From assembly GCF_016086655.4 (NCBI RefSeq), contig NC_052139.2, positions 24,556,002 through 24,620,001 of the forward strand: a stretch of DNA of 64,000 nt, read 5' to 3'. The notes under the pieces are model-generated. The model was not told the DNA's origin. It worked only from the letters and a program-made list of their open reading frames with translations, and searched no databases. Positions 48,785 through 61,200 of this stretch are shown here, piece after piece (position 1 is the first letter of the stretch; every line of letters begins with the position of its first letter). The DNA is from Lepeophtheirus salmonis. Lineage: Eukaryota > Arthropoda > Copepoda > Siphonostomatoida > Caligidae. Both the position numbers and the translations under genes were made by a program.

Positions 48785-49680
48785 TGGAGGCTAGAAAAGC
48801 CATCATGAGTTATTTAATCTGCTCCGGAAGGACTAAATCGGACATCATCAAGACTTTAAACGTTAGCATGACCACGTCTGTTGGATCAAAAATCGTTTGG
48901 TTGATGGGAATAACCTCAAGGACAACCCCAAGAATGGAAGACCCGCTAAAGTGAAGCCGGAAGACATCATGGAAGCCTTTAATGTCAACCTAACGATGAA
49001 GATGTAGAATACACCAAGAAAAAGGAGGTGCAACGGTCTACTGTGGGCATCCATCCAAAGGGATGGAGGAAGGTCACTCAGAAGAATTGAGAGACTACTT
49101 CAGTCCCAATATCAAAAATATCAGAAATGTCCGCAACTCTTGAATAATCTGAAGCACAACAGCAGTCGGCTATTTTTTTTTCTCTGATGAAAATACTTTT
49201 AGGGTAGACCCCGCCAAAACAAGCAAAAATGACAACACGGTTAAACATTTGGCCTATGTCATGATGTTGGGGGCTGTGGCACCAAATTGGAGAAAAAATT
49301 CCTCCAATTTGGTTTCCTATTGGATACCCGTTACCCGCCGCAGACTACCTGATGATGTTAAAGGAAAGTGTTGTCCCATAGAATACCAAGACCTTGAAGA
49401 AGTCCAACAAGGGCACGTACATATTTCAGCAGGATGGATAATATTGTACAAGAGTGGATGGGTAGCCACATTAACCTTTGGCCCTCTCAGAGCCCAGATA
49501 TGAATCTACTGGATTACACCATTTGGTGAGAAATTGAGAAGAAGGTCTGCAAAATTTGCCACCCGAATATTGATGCCCTGAAAACTTCCGGTAACCAGCA
49601 GGGGAAGATCACAAAAAATGACTTCCTAGCCAATGTGTGCAAGAGGATACGTAGACGGTTCATTTAGGCTGATGGTAGAC
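48785..49680 (+). pseudogene. Tc1/mariner-like transposase, multiply mutated
   Basis: The start at 48785 reads MEARKAIMSYLICSGRTKSD, then IIKTLNVSMTT, a helix-turn-helix; after a shift comes DNPKNGRPAKVKPEDIMEAF. The catalytic domain is traceable as FFSDENTFRVDPAK (first Asp, about 49185), AYVMMLGAVAPNW, TYIFQQDG followed at once by a stop (second Asp, about 49430), and SPDMNLLDYTIW followed by TGA (third Asp). The tail includes EIEKKVCKICHPNIDALKTS. It is related to the transposase at 39640-40567 (same VMMLG and IWFP-type blocks) but not the same subfamily. Terminal repeats were not convincingly found. Confidence 0.75.
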
Positions 49681-50159
49681 AGATTCCTGATTAATGTGCA
49701 TTGTTATAGTAAAAAGATATTATAAAATTTAATTTCCTATGTACAACATCATCCTGATCAATTATAAGTATATTTTAATGACTACTTAGAGGAGGCAGGT
49801 TTTAGTTTTTTTTTCTACAGTAGGTAAAAAATATGTTAATCAATTATAGACTATTCATTCAAACATTCAAATTATTCGTGTGAGTTAGGATACCCAAGAA
49901 TTTTTGCTATAATTTAGAGTCTTAATATGATTGTAAAAATCAGACTTTGGACCTCTTTAAATAAAATTTACTTTTTATTATTGTTATGGTCAAATTTGGC
50001 TAATTTAATTGGAATTTGCATACCCCTTCAAAGGATTAATAGGCATAATTTGTCGATATAAACTGAGGATATTTCGTCCAAGAATAATAAAAATGTAGGG
50101 CACACTTAATTTGGATAAAAATAATAAAAAGATGCATTTGTGTTGACGAACCACAAATA

Positions 50160-50300
50160 TTGTTTAAAAAATATTTTTTTTCAAAATTTTAACTTTTGAG
50201 AATAACCATGGATTTTGTAATTTTTTTTGTGAATAGCTTTTGATTTTTGAAGCTTTTTTTCCAAAAAATTTATTTTTTAAATATTTGTGAAAAAAAAAAA
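50160..50300. repeat. AT-rich AAATTTTT repeat block
   Basis: Resembles 45985-46190, sharing TTTTGAGAAT and CCAAAAAATTTATTTTTT-type strings. It ends in a run of A. Confidence 0.45.
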
Positions 50301-50669
50301 AAAAAATATACCTTCAATTCGCTTTCAAAATGCTCAAAAGTGCTTATTGTCCGAATAAATAAAAAGAATTGAGATCGTGAAAGCAGATTCATTGATAAAG
50401 AAATATTCTGCAAAAATTATATATTATCCCATCAGAGGCTCATTCATACAAAAATACAGGAGATAAGTCTTGACAGTTGTTAAAAAAATCGCCTGGTCTT
50501 CTTCGAATGTTGCTAACACCATATGATGACGTTCAATATCTTTTCAATGATTATTTTATTTAGAAAATATATTTATAACTCCAAAAAATATGCAAATTCA
50601 TTAGCTGTTTAGCCAAAGCAACAAAACTGCTTTTTGCCTCTGGTAGTTGTTACATATCATACTACAAGT

Positions 50670-50864
50670 ATGAGTGATCCATTTTTGGATCATTATATTT
50701 ATACATGTGAATTGACCATCGAAAATAATAGCAGTAACGCCCGCCATTATCTGGAGTTATTAGGCGGTGTCGAAGAGACAAACCAGCGCCTTCAAAATAC
50801 AAAAATAACTACTCAAGAAATCACCATGTTACTCACCGCTTTTCATGAGCACACTCACACGTAG
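50670..50864 (+). CDS. Small hypothetical ORF, unknown
   Basis: ATG at 50670 starts a 64-residue frame with non-random composition: SDPFLDHYIYTCELTIENNS, then HYLELLGGVEETNQRLQNTK, and an H-x-H-T end before TAG. It has no signal peptide, membrane segment or known motif. The in-frame ATG at 50634 is possible, but the residues it adds look less protein-like. It might be an exon, a remnant of a mobile-element protein, or chance. No upstream promoter or splice site was assigned. Confidence 0.25.
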   Translation: MSDPFLDHYIYTCELTIENNSSNARHYLELLGGVEETNQRLQNTKITTQEITMLLTAFHEHTHT

Positions 50865-51164
50865 TTACTCAATACATAGAGTACTTTAGTCTCTAGAACG
50901 CTGCCTGGCTGAGCCTTAGCTACAAATTGTTGATGCAAAATTCCTGTGAAATTTACTTCACATAATTAATTCTTAGATTTTACTCACTAATCCTCTTTTC
51001 GGATTTTCTTTTTTTAGTTTAATGAATCATGCCATTAAGTATTCATTTTTAAATTTTTTTGATAAAAATATTCAACTTAGTGCCAGAAATTTTGGAAATA
51101 GAGCAGTAAATTATTGTTCCAAATATTGCAATTAAATTAAATATTTTTTTAAAACTCACTGTTT

Positions 51165-51415
51165 TCATACAAATATATCCTTTTGATTAGTACAATTAAA
51201 AAATATTGCTCTTGCATCTGTATTTTGTGTAATTGTTTCATTTAGATTCCAGGATTCGATACAAATAAAATAAATAGAATCTGAAGGATATGAATGGCCT
51301 CCTCGATTTATCATATTGATAAAATAATCTTTCACCGTTTCTAATTCATCATCCATATATCCTTCCTCACAATTGACATTAGGAAATTCTTTGCGATCTA
51401 TGCAATATTTAATCC
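51165..51415 (-). pseudogene. Possible P-element/THAP-type transposase tail
   Basis: On the minus strand, after a possible acceptor ATATAG, an open frame reads IKYCIDRKEFPNVNCEEGYM, then VKDYFINMINRGGHSYPSDS and IYFICIESWNLNETI, to a stop at 51165. The NRGG-x2-YPSD block resembles the conserved RGGL-x-PSD segment near the C-terminus of P-element-like transposases. Four Cys are present. The resemblance is short. If correct, only the last ~80 residues remain. Confidence 0.35.
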
Positions 51416-51490
51416 TATATTTCTATGGATCTACTTGGCTGTTTAGTTTTACCTTATTGTTGTTTTAAAGTGTATTTACTGTTTCTAACA

Positions 51491-52049
51491 GGGAGGGGGC
51501 AGTCCCCAATACCCATCTTTTAGCCTCCCTTGACTTAGACTCAGCCATTATCAAAAATAAAAGGAGGGCTTTTGATTATCACGAAGCAAAAAGTGTTTCC
51601 TTTAACGCCCTTGAAGGTGAGAAAGTATCCCAGAGTCTTGATAAGCCAATTAAGTAGTTCCACCTACTCCACCTAGTGGAGGAGACAGAGGTTTTTGGTG
51701 TGATGACCAGGGGTTGAAAAATAGGGACACAAGAACAGCTGGTGAACGTGCACGGTTTCCTCCCTCTCTTGTAACAGTAAAAATTGGCAATTGGAATAAT
51801 GTTCTCATACTTCAATATGCAAAGTGGACATTAAGAGAGAGGGGAAGTAAACCAAATTCATTGCAAAAAAAGAAATCTAAAATAAGACGAACGGAACCAT
51901 CAACACAAGAGGAATGTAAAGTGCTTGATAGAGGGGAATATAACATTCAACGGATGGACTACAAGAAGGAGTTCCTGGATCTTCTGCTCAATGGTCTACC
52001 ATTAGCTTCAACGGGGGTGGGTATTGAGTATAGAATGATATCTTTTTAG
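51491..52049 (+). pseudogene. Candidate exon pair of unknown protein
   Basis: A good acceptor TTTACTGTTTCTAACAG (to 51492) is followed by a frame reading GAVPNTHLLASLDLDSAIIK and RRAFDYHEAKSVSFNALEGE. GAAG|GTGAGA at about 51616 would be a strong donor within it. Downstream a second open frame (51714-52049, no clear start) contains FPPSLVTVKIGNWNNVLILQ and EYNIQRMDYKKEFLDLLLNG. The two pieces could be exons of one gene, with about 100 bp of intron. The phase was not proved and no family is recognised. It might equally be a transposon remnant. Confidence 0.3.
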
Positions 52050-52259
52050 TTTTTTTTGTTTTTCGAAATTAGTCCACCCAAATAACAGAAGTCAAGGGCA
52101 CTAACATGCCGTCTGATGAGTGACTGTGGTTGACTGAGTTGGAGTTATCTTTTTAAAGGCCAAACCATCTGCAAAGGGACTGGGCTGGCTGTATCCCCAT
52201 GACATATAATTACTCGTATCTTGTTCAAACTTCATAATGAATAATAACATATTTTAAAT

Positions 52260-52760
52260 TGGCTTAATACCATTTATGACAAATATCTTAATATAAATGC
52301 TGCTTCCATTCCCAAAGGGAGTCCTTTAATGAGTAAGTGATATTATTGCATTATAAATTCCTTGCAATTTTCATCCATTCTTCTAAGAAATGGATCAACA
52401 AGATTGCAAAGGAGAGGGGGAATAAATAGTTAAGGGTCTCTTAAAATATGGTTGAATATCGATCGCCCTGGAGGTTGTGTGGGATTGCTACAAACCATCG
52501 CCAATTCATCCAAGAGTTCCTTTTAATACCACAAAATAGTTATGAACCCTTTGGTTGCGCGAGGTACTTCGGGGTGCCCCTGGATCCTTAAAAACCAACG
52601 CCAATTCATCCTATACATCCAAGGAGCCCCTCAAATAACAAATAATAGTTCCAAGACTACGGGGTGTACGGGGTATTGAGGGTACTCCTGGATTTTAAAA
52701 ACCTGCCAATTCAACCTAAGAATCGCTCTTATACCTAATAATAGTTGTAACCCTTGGTTT
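52260..52760 (-). repeat. R1 / ~106-bp tandem unit, inverted copies
   Basis: Reverse complement of the R1 series at 21480-21770. GATCCAGGGGCACCCCGAAG and an earlier ATCCAGGAGTACCCTCAA mark two tandem units 108 bp apart (52574 and 52682 on the plus strand). Each is followed by CTTGGATG and GAATTGGCG blocks. The AACCATATTTTAAGAG and TTATTCCCCCTCTCC blocks match copies a and c. Confidence 0.7.
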
Positions 52761-53099
52761 TCAAGTTGAAACTGCATTTTTTCTCTTTTTACGCCATTAA
52801 CTTCTTTCGTCTTATGGATATCATGCATATAACATTATTTATATTTCATTAGTCATATCAATAAAGGTTTTCCCGTTAATTTTGTAATGGGTTCCATTAA
52901 TTTTAAATTACTTTTTTTTTTTTTTGGAAATGTTAAAGTATCCATCTGATTTCTGTTGGACATAAATGATCTACTCCTGTAAGTAAATAGAATAAAATTT
53001 TAACGATTATAATATTGTTTTAACAAATATCTATATCTTATAAATTCTTACATAAAATAATATAATAAATTACTCTAAATATTTTTAAAGATATTAGAA

Positions 53100-53480
53100 G
53101 GCTTCCTTGGATGTATCTAATACTTTAACGGTGATTTTTAACTATCCCACACTACCCCTGGGACCCCATCCAATCCGAGGGCTTTGAACTAGTCTGTTGT
53201 GTTAGAAGTTCCTTGGATGAATTGGCGGTGGGTTTTAAAAATCTCACACTATCCTTGAAACATTTCCAATCTGGGGGTGTTGTTCAACCATATCTTTATG
53301 GGTCCTAAGCTTTTTATTCTCCTTCTTTTCTCCTATATTGCAATAATATTACTCACAATTGAAGGTATTTTTTGTGGATGGAAAAAACAAATATCTTAGG
53401 ATATTGGTCATAAATATAAGAACAACGAGTAATTTTCTCTCGGGCAATTTTTCTAACTGGCAATTTTCCTCCATGTTAAT
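53100..53480 (+). repeat. R1 / ~106-bp tandem unit, direct copies
   Basis: Two units starting at TTCCTTGGATG (53103 and 53209, 106 bp apart) are followed by the R1 body with TTCAACCATATCTTTATGGG, ATATTACTCACAATTGAAGG and GGCAATTTTCCTCC. With the inverted copies at 52260-52760 it forms an inverted pair around a ~340-bp centre. Confidence 0.7.
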
Positions 53481-54924
53481 TTTCTTTAGGACAGTTATCT
53501 GCTAACGGATTATAGCCATAAACGGTTTAACCTGACCAAATAATATCTTACCAATATTTCCTATGAATAACGTTTGTATATTATATCTACACGTCTGTTT
53601 TAATCTCATCCCTTTAGAAGAAGATATCACCTCCTTTAATAGAAGTATAATTCATTGTGCTTATTCCTGTAACATCTCTCTGTGACAGTGACTTGGAACA
53701 TCGTGAATCATTCCCCATCGCATCAAAAATGCATCAATTGCTCCAGACAAAATCATCGTATAATCATTTAAAAAATTCTTCATCGAACGGCACAATCTTT
53801 ATATTTAATTAATATACAGGTTAACTCCACTTTTTTATTTAATTGACCTAAGAAAACTCTTTTATTGATTTGAGTCCTTTAGTGTCCTTAATGCATATAA
53901 CATACAAATCATTCATATTTACCACACTGATTCCATTTATAAGGCTAAATTCATATTATAATTATAGAACCTTCAAGTATCGCTTCCGATATCCTTATTA
54001 TTAATGAGTCTCTTCTATCATTGGAAAGAGTAAATACGATTTTAGCAACTTGTGTTAGGCTAGATATATTTTACTTGATTCATTCTCGTTGTAACAAAAT
54101 TAAGAAATCATTAGAGAGGACGAAATTAAGTTTAATCTATGTATTGGATCAATGAAGAATATCCATAGTCAGATCGCAATATATCTTTTTATGGTCGTCG
54201 ATCAGCTCAAACCCTGTTAAAAAGACATAAACATAATCTGACTGAAATAATTTTCTACATTATAATATTTTATCCTCAAATATTTCATTTAGTGTTTAAA
54301 TTTAAACCCCTACACCTTTGACATAATATAATTAGTCATTTCTGAAAAGATTATTATGTTCAATTTTCATAGACAAAGTCATTTAGTTTCACGAGATCGG
54401 GCAAGAAGTTATCATACATCCACCCTACAGTCTGGATCTAGCACCAAGTCTTTAGTAGTAGCAGTTCCTAAATTATTGTAAACTAGCATATATTCATCTG
54501 GCATCTGTGAACTCAAAAATTAATTCATTGATCTAACATTAGCTAATTGTATTTTGTGTTCCTATTTACTAATAGTATTCAAACCCTCCCTAAAACTTTT
54601 ATCGTTTAGTTTCAGAGTCGTCATCAGAACAATTCGGATCTGAATAGGATCCTTACTTGTGATTGTGGAAGTATATAAATGACGAATTCAGTTACTTGAA
54701 GTAGATACCTATACCTTCGTTGATGATTGATACTTGCCCCTCAAATTTACCTGTCAAATCATCAAGTTCATCAATATCAATCATAATATACCTACTCTCA
54801 CCTGTTTTTTATTCGATGGTGGTATGTATACTTTAATTTACATGATGGACTACATATTATATTTCATTAATTAATTAATAATTGTCTTACATTGCAGATA
54901 CATATCAAGAAATTGGAGACAACT

Positions 54925-55172
54925 TTTTATTTGGGGTGTTTTTTGAATTTTTTCCAATGCTTAAAGCATAACCCTTCTTCCTAAATCATTTTAATTGTAG
55001 CTTTTGTCGTTGGCTTTATGTTTCCCTTGGCATAATGATATATCAAAGGCTTTACCCCTTTAGATCTGCAGCAACCCAAGCCTTGCATCTCAACTGCATA
55101 GGCTTGCCTCTGAGGAATTGCTTTGATGGGTGATGTTTAAAGTAGGGAATCATGGCTTCGTCAATTTATATT
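54925..55172 (-). pseudogene. piggyBac-type transposase fragment
   Basis: The minus strand reads IDEAMIPYFKHHPSKQFLRG, KPMQLRCKAWVAADLKG, a stop, then YIIMPREHKANDKSYN and a later GRRVML-like block. In piggyBac transposases the IDE-x-MIPYFGRHS-x-KQF-RGKP block holds the first catalytic Asp, which is kept here. The two later catalytic Asp regions were not found and several stops are present. A segment farther along the minus strand (about 54785-54715) with DIDELDDLTG might belong to the acidic N-terminus of another copy, but this is weak. Confidence 0.65.
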
Positions 55173-55229
55173 TTAGTTGGGTCTAACACTTAACACTTTC
55201 TAATACATTTAACGCACTTATTTTACACT

Positions 55230-58200
55230 TTCTATTTTTTTTTCTCGGGATAACCAATTTGATTATTCAATATGCTTATTAAATGCTCTCCACGAAAGAA
55301 TACATTCAGGCAGGTACTCAGTATCTTTTTATATAATATCGTAAAATTCATTAAATTTTATTTAGAATTACTTAAATAACAATAAACTAAATGAAGTAAA
55401 TAAATATATAAATGAGATATTATTTTTTTCATATTTTTTCATTTTCATTTTTCAATTTAAAAATGACATCAGATTGTTCAAAGTTCTATCAGCTGAGAAA
55501 CTTCACTTGCATGTTTCTAAAACTTTCTAAAATGTTTGGAAACATTTCAAAAATTAATTAATGTCGTTGAGGGGGGGGAGGAGGGGTCTTTCAATACCAG
55601 AATATACAGATGCTTATAAAAAATATGCCTCCACTTTTTACGCTATTAATCGACTTCTAATAACTTCAATGTTTATTTAGTTTAGTAATACATAGAAGCA
55701 AGTCAGTTGGACAAAAAAAAAATGGAAATGTATTACCATAGAAAGTTAGTTATTCAATAATTAATTGAAGTTTAGTCCGTCTGCCTATTTGTTTATAAGT
55801 CAGTGTGACTTTGTATAACTTTTTTTTACAGGTATTTTATTTTTTTGTAGAACTGGGTGAATACTAAATGAAAGAAATACAAATGCAGCAACAAGCGTGT
55901 AGGCCAAGGTCTTTGTGCTATATAAATATAGAAATGTAGAGTAAATATTTATCTAAATAATTGAAAGTTTTTCTTTGAATCAACTACTAATAACTCCAAT
56001 GTAGTGTACTTTCCCAAGTTTAAATATAACAAAAGTTTGTTGAATCTATGTTAGGAAATTTATTGTGCAATCGAATAATGATTATTTTATACTTATTTTT
56101 CTCAATTCAAAAATAAAAGAATAATGGTGACAACATTGAAAGATTTAAAACGCTGTTTATGATACGACTATAAAAGTGCAGAATATTACATTGTCATATT
56201 TTTCTCAACTATATTTTTTATGCCTCCGCTTATTAAATAAAAAATAATTTATTTTAATATTTTCTAAATATATTTTAAAAGGATATTTTAAATAAATATT
56301 TATATAAGTAATTTAATTGAAACACTTTCAAATAAATACTTAAAGAAAATTGAAAATCACATTTTTGAACGAATTGTGCAAAAAATTAATTTTTATCATT
56401 TATTAGAGTCTGTTAAGAGAAACTTTATTTCGTATAAGAACTTTTACGAGTTAATATTAAAATTGAAATGTACTTATTTTGCCTCCTTTATTTATTGTAT
56501 AAGGTATATTGTATAAAAATATGTTGTTTTTTTCCTCGGGTTAACCAATTTGAATATCCAATATGCGTATTGAATGCTCTTTAAAAAAAGAATAAATTAA
56601 CGTTTGTACTTTTTGATAATTTTCTCTCCTCAAGAATAAAAGAATACCGGTGACAGCTTTGAAAAATAAAAAATAAACACTGTTATATATTTAAAAAAAC
56701 ATATTTTAAATAAATACTTGTATAACTTTTTAAATTCTAACACTTTTAAATGGCTTGGGTCCTTTATTTATAAAAGTTAAATAAGGTTGTATAAAATATA
56801 ATTTTATGTATAATCTTTTCTTGAGAGTTTAAAACTTTGTCTACAATAGTGGTGCATAATAACCAATATAGGGAGAATTAACTTAACTACATCCCAATCT
56901 ATCCTCTTACCTACCTAAATATTTTTTTAAATAACAAATAGTTATTATTGAGTTTTAGGAAAAAGGGATTATTTGAGAGCAGGAAAAGCGAAAAATTAGT
57001 TTGTTATGTAATGTTTCAATTTGTATTGAATTGAAGACTATAAAACTAATGGTAGTAGTTATTTTAGAATTTATACACCAATTTATAGACATTGTATTAA
57101 AACTTAAAAAGAATTTATAAAAAAAATAGTATGAAATAATTAATAACATCTGATTTGAAACCTAAAATTGATTTATAACTGAATTTCAATTTTACAAGAT
57201 TTTTTTATTCCTTTATTTTGTCCTTATTTTTATATAAAGCAAATATTCATTTTTTTTAGAAGAAATATTTGAAAAGGATGCATTTTGTACTTAAAACTGT
57301 TAACTAACTTTTTCAATAACTTTTTTTTTCTCCAATATTTGTAATAAAATATACACTTTTTGTTTTTGCAAGTATAAAATAAATATTGAAAGTTTTGTGT
57401 TTTTCTTTACAAATACTAATAAAGGATATAAATTTTTTTTTTGCCCAACTTGTTCAAAAGTTTGATTTACAATTTCCTTTGAAAATGACGATTTGGTAAT
57501 TTTTCACAAAACTAAAAAAACCGTGGTTTTCCTTAAATACAATACTTACTAAAAGTTGTTGCAAAAAAAAAAATGGATTCCATGGAATAAACTGCATTTT
57601 CTTTCATCTTGGGTATATCTTATCCCGAATCACCAAGGGAGGTTTAAACCAAAAAAAAAGTTGCACAAAGTCAAACTTACAGATAAACAAACATGCAGAC
57701 AGACTAAAATTCCATAAATTATTGAAAACTTAACTCCAAGCAATTTCAAGTATATTCTCTTGTTAACCATAATTATGAAATGTATAAATTGTTGTAAAAT
57801 TTTTTGTCTGTGTCAATTAATAAACTCTATAAACGAAGCATATCTATAATTCATAAAATTAAAAAATTCATAAATTTGATTTTCTTATGTGGAATCGACA
57901 TTTTTGAGGGATATATCAATTTAAATAATTCAATAGTTTCCATTAAATTTTCGCATAATTTCAAAGATAAACTTTGGAAACCAATAACAAAAATTAGTAA
58001 TCACTGCTCGATTTATTTCGTTACATAGGCTTTAAAAACTTTTATAATATTTAAACCAGAGAGAGTATTTAGCATAGGAGTTATTAGAAGTCAATTAACA
58101 GAAAACTTTGAATTAATATGATAAAAATGTACTTCACTGTTCTTTTTTATAAGACACAAAGACCTTTGGCTGCATGCTCGTTGCTGCATTTAAAAAAAAA

Positions 58201-61200
58201 AAATTTAGTTGTGACACAGTTCTACAAAAAAATGTCTGGAAACATGAGTTATGCAAAGTCAAACTGTTATATAGACAAACAGGTAGATACACTAAATTTC
58301 AATAAATTTCGGTTGTAACACATAATTATCAAATAAATAAATGATTGCTGTAAAATTTATTTCTTAACGTCATTTAATAAACTTTATAAATTAAAAATGT
58401 CTATGAATCATAAAAAAACAAATTATAAAGAGATACTTTAGAAAAGTACAAAACTAAATTTATTCTTTCGTAAAGTGTATTCAATACTTATTTTGAAAAC
58501 AACAACAAATATTTATACGATAGACCTTATATAATAAATAGAGATGGTAAAATAAGTGCGCTTTTTAATTTACTCGTATAAGTTCGAAATGTTCTTTATA
58601 ATAAATAACAAAAATATTAAATAATTTAACCATTTTCCACCAGGATAAATAATCAAATTTAGTTTAGGTAAAATAAATTTATTATAGGCTGGACAAATAT
58701 AATTGTAAGTTAACAAATGGAGGTATAATTTTTATAAGCATCTTTATAGTGTTGTGTTGAATAGCCCCTTGTAATTAAGATATGAACAATTGAAGTATCA
58801 GTCATCAATCGTTCATATCTCTAAAGTTGGGGTAGACGAAGAAATTAAATAAATGAGGGAGCATGTATATTGTTTGTAATGTTTCATCTGAATAATATTT
58901 TTTTATATAAATAGTATTTTATTTTTATATATACTACAATTGTTTTATTTCTTATCAAGTTATATAAGTCATCAATTGTTGGAATCAATATATCTATTGT
59001 TATAATAGTAGAAAATATGATTTCATAAATGCTATAAACTAAAGATGTCCATGATTCTTCAAATTAAAAAATCGAGAAATTCGTTTTTTTTTGTCAAATA
59101 GACGTATCTCTAAGTAATTCTAAATAAAATTTAATTAATTTTAAGTTATTATATAAAAAAGATACTTTAAAAAAATACAAGCAAAAATTAATTCCTACAC
59201 AAGAAACATTCAACACTCATATAGGCAATTCAATTTGGTTATTTCGAAAAAAATAAGCAAATTTTAATACAATACCTTATATAATAAATAGAAAGGGTAA
59301 AATAAGTGGGTTGTATAATTTACTCGTATAAGTTCAAAGTGCCTTCTATAATATGTAACAAAAGTGTAAATAAAATTAAACCATTTCCAACAAGATTGAT
59401 AATTAAATTCAATTGATATAAACTAAAATATCTTAACGCCAAATTTTTGAAAATGGTGGGAAGAGGATAAACAAAACTTGTAAAACTTGTATATAAAATA
59501 CTAAATTCCCACTCCAAAATATTTGAGTGTAAAGACTATAATTATAGATTTAAATTCTAGCTATAAAGTTAGCTATTAGTTATATATTATAAATTTATGT
59601 GGCAGGTATAAAAAAATATTTGGAATAAACGATATCCAATAAGATAACAACAAATTAAATGGATTAAAATCTATCTATTGCTAATTAATTTATAAGTTCC
59701 CGTAAATAATTTCTGAAATTGAAACCGAGGAACAAAAATAAAAATAACCCTTTACTTCAAAGTTACACTAATGACGTTGACTACTCACAAGAGTAGATAA
59801 AGAATTAGTGGCTACACTCTAAGCAACATAATAATTAGCAATTTTTTTTAATATTTAAAATTTAACCAACTTCAAAATAATCTTTTTTTTTTTTTTTTTG
59901 GTTAAAAAAGCTTATCTTTAGAATTACGCAAAAATTTAATCATAAATAGATTTTGTCAAAATAATGAACAGTTAGTATGTTAATAAATAGACAATCTGTT
60001 TAAGAAACATATAATTACATTTTTCCACTAATAGAACTCTGGATATTCCAATATTATTTCCAAATTGAAATATGAAAGATTATTTAAAAAAAAAAACATA
60101 AAAAAATATTATTCATACGCAAAATTAAAAAATAAATAAATATCGCTAACACTTTAAATGATATTTTCTACTACTCTAACTGTAAAGATATTAACTCCAA
60201 CTCATATGACGTTATGAACAATATAATAGAAGTAGTATATGTTAACTTGAAAGATTATTTGTAAAAATATTATTTAGATGAAGCATTATACAAAAAAGAT
60301 AAGCTCAATTTTGTATATTATATTATCTACTACTCTAGCTATATAAATATAACCTACACGGTTGATGACTGATATGACGCGATAAAGAAATTTTTAGTTG
60401 GTTCAATTTTAAATACATAAAAAAAATTGTGAATTATTTTATATTGCCTGCTCGATTAACTTCGAACCATATGCTTAAAAAAATTGTGAATTATTTTATA
60501 TTGCCTGCTCGATTAACTTCGAACTATAGGCTTAAAAAAAATTGATAAAATTGACATTTTTTGTGTCAAACAGATTTTACGTTATTATATAAAAATCTAC
60601 TGGTAGTAGTTATTTTTAATTTATACACCCATTTATAGACATCGTGTAAAATTTAAAAAGATTATATATGTATATATATATATATATAAAAGGATTTAAG
60701 AAATTAATTTCTTATTTGAAACCTAAAATTGATTTATAACTGAAAAATCTGTTAGCTGTAGAACAAATTTTATTTTCATATTGGTCCGATCTCTTATTTT
60801 CATGAAACATGAATTTCATTTTTTAAGAAGAAATGTTCGAGTTTTGTACTTCAAACTGTAAATTAGCATAATTAATAACATATTTTTTACAATATTTGCA
60901 AAAATGAACCAGTTATCGATAGTTATTTTTGGGACTACAATATTTTCTCTCCATTTTTTATTCCTAGAAGTACAAAAAAAAATATTGGAAAGTTTGTGTT
61001 TTGTGATATTAATTACTTTTTTGCACAATTTGTTCAAAAATCGGATTTCCAAATTTCCTTTGCGAATGTCGATTTGGTAATTTTTTAGAAAAGTAAAAAT
61101 ACTTGGTTGCCCTTGAATACAAGGCTTACTAAAAGTTGTTATGAAAAATGTTTTTGTACATCTACATTTTGCCACCTTATCCCATTTCACCGAGGGAGGG

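Noticed and set aside
48641..49860. Terminal repeats for the transposase at 48785-49680
   Set aside because: A weak match between GTAGAAAAAGTAATGG and the reverse of the region near 49825 is too AT-rich and gapped to trust.
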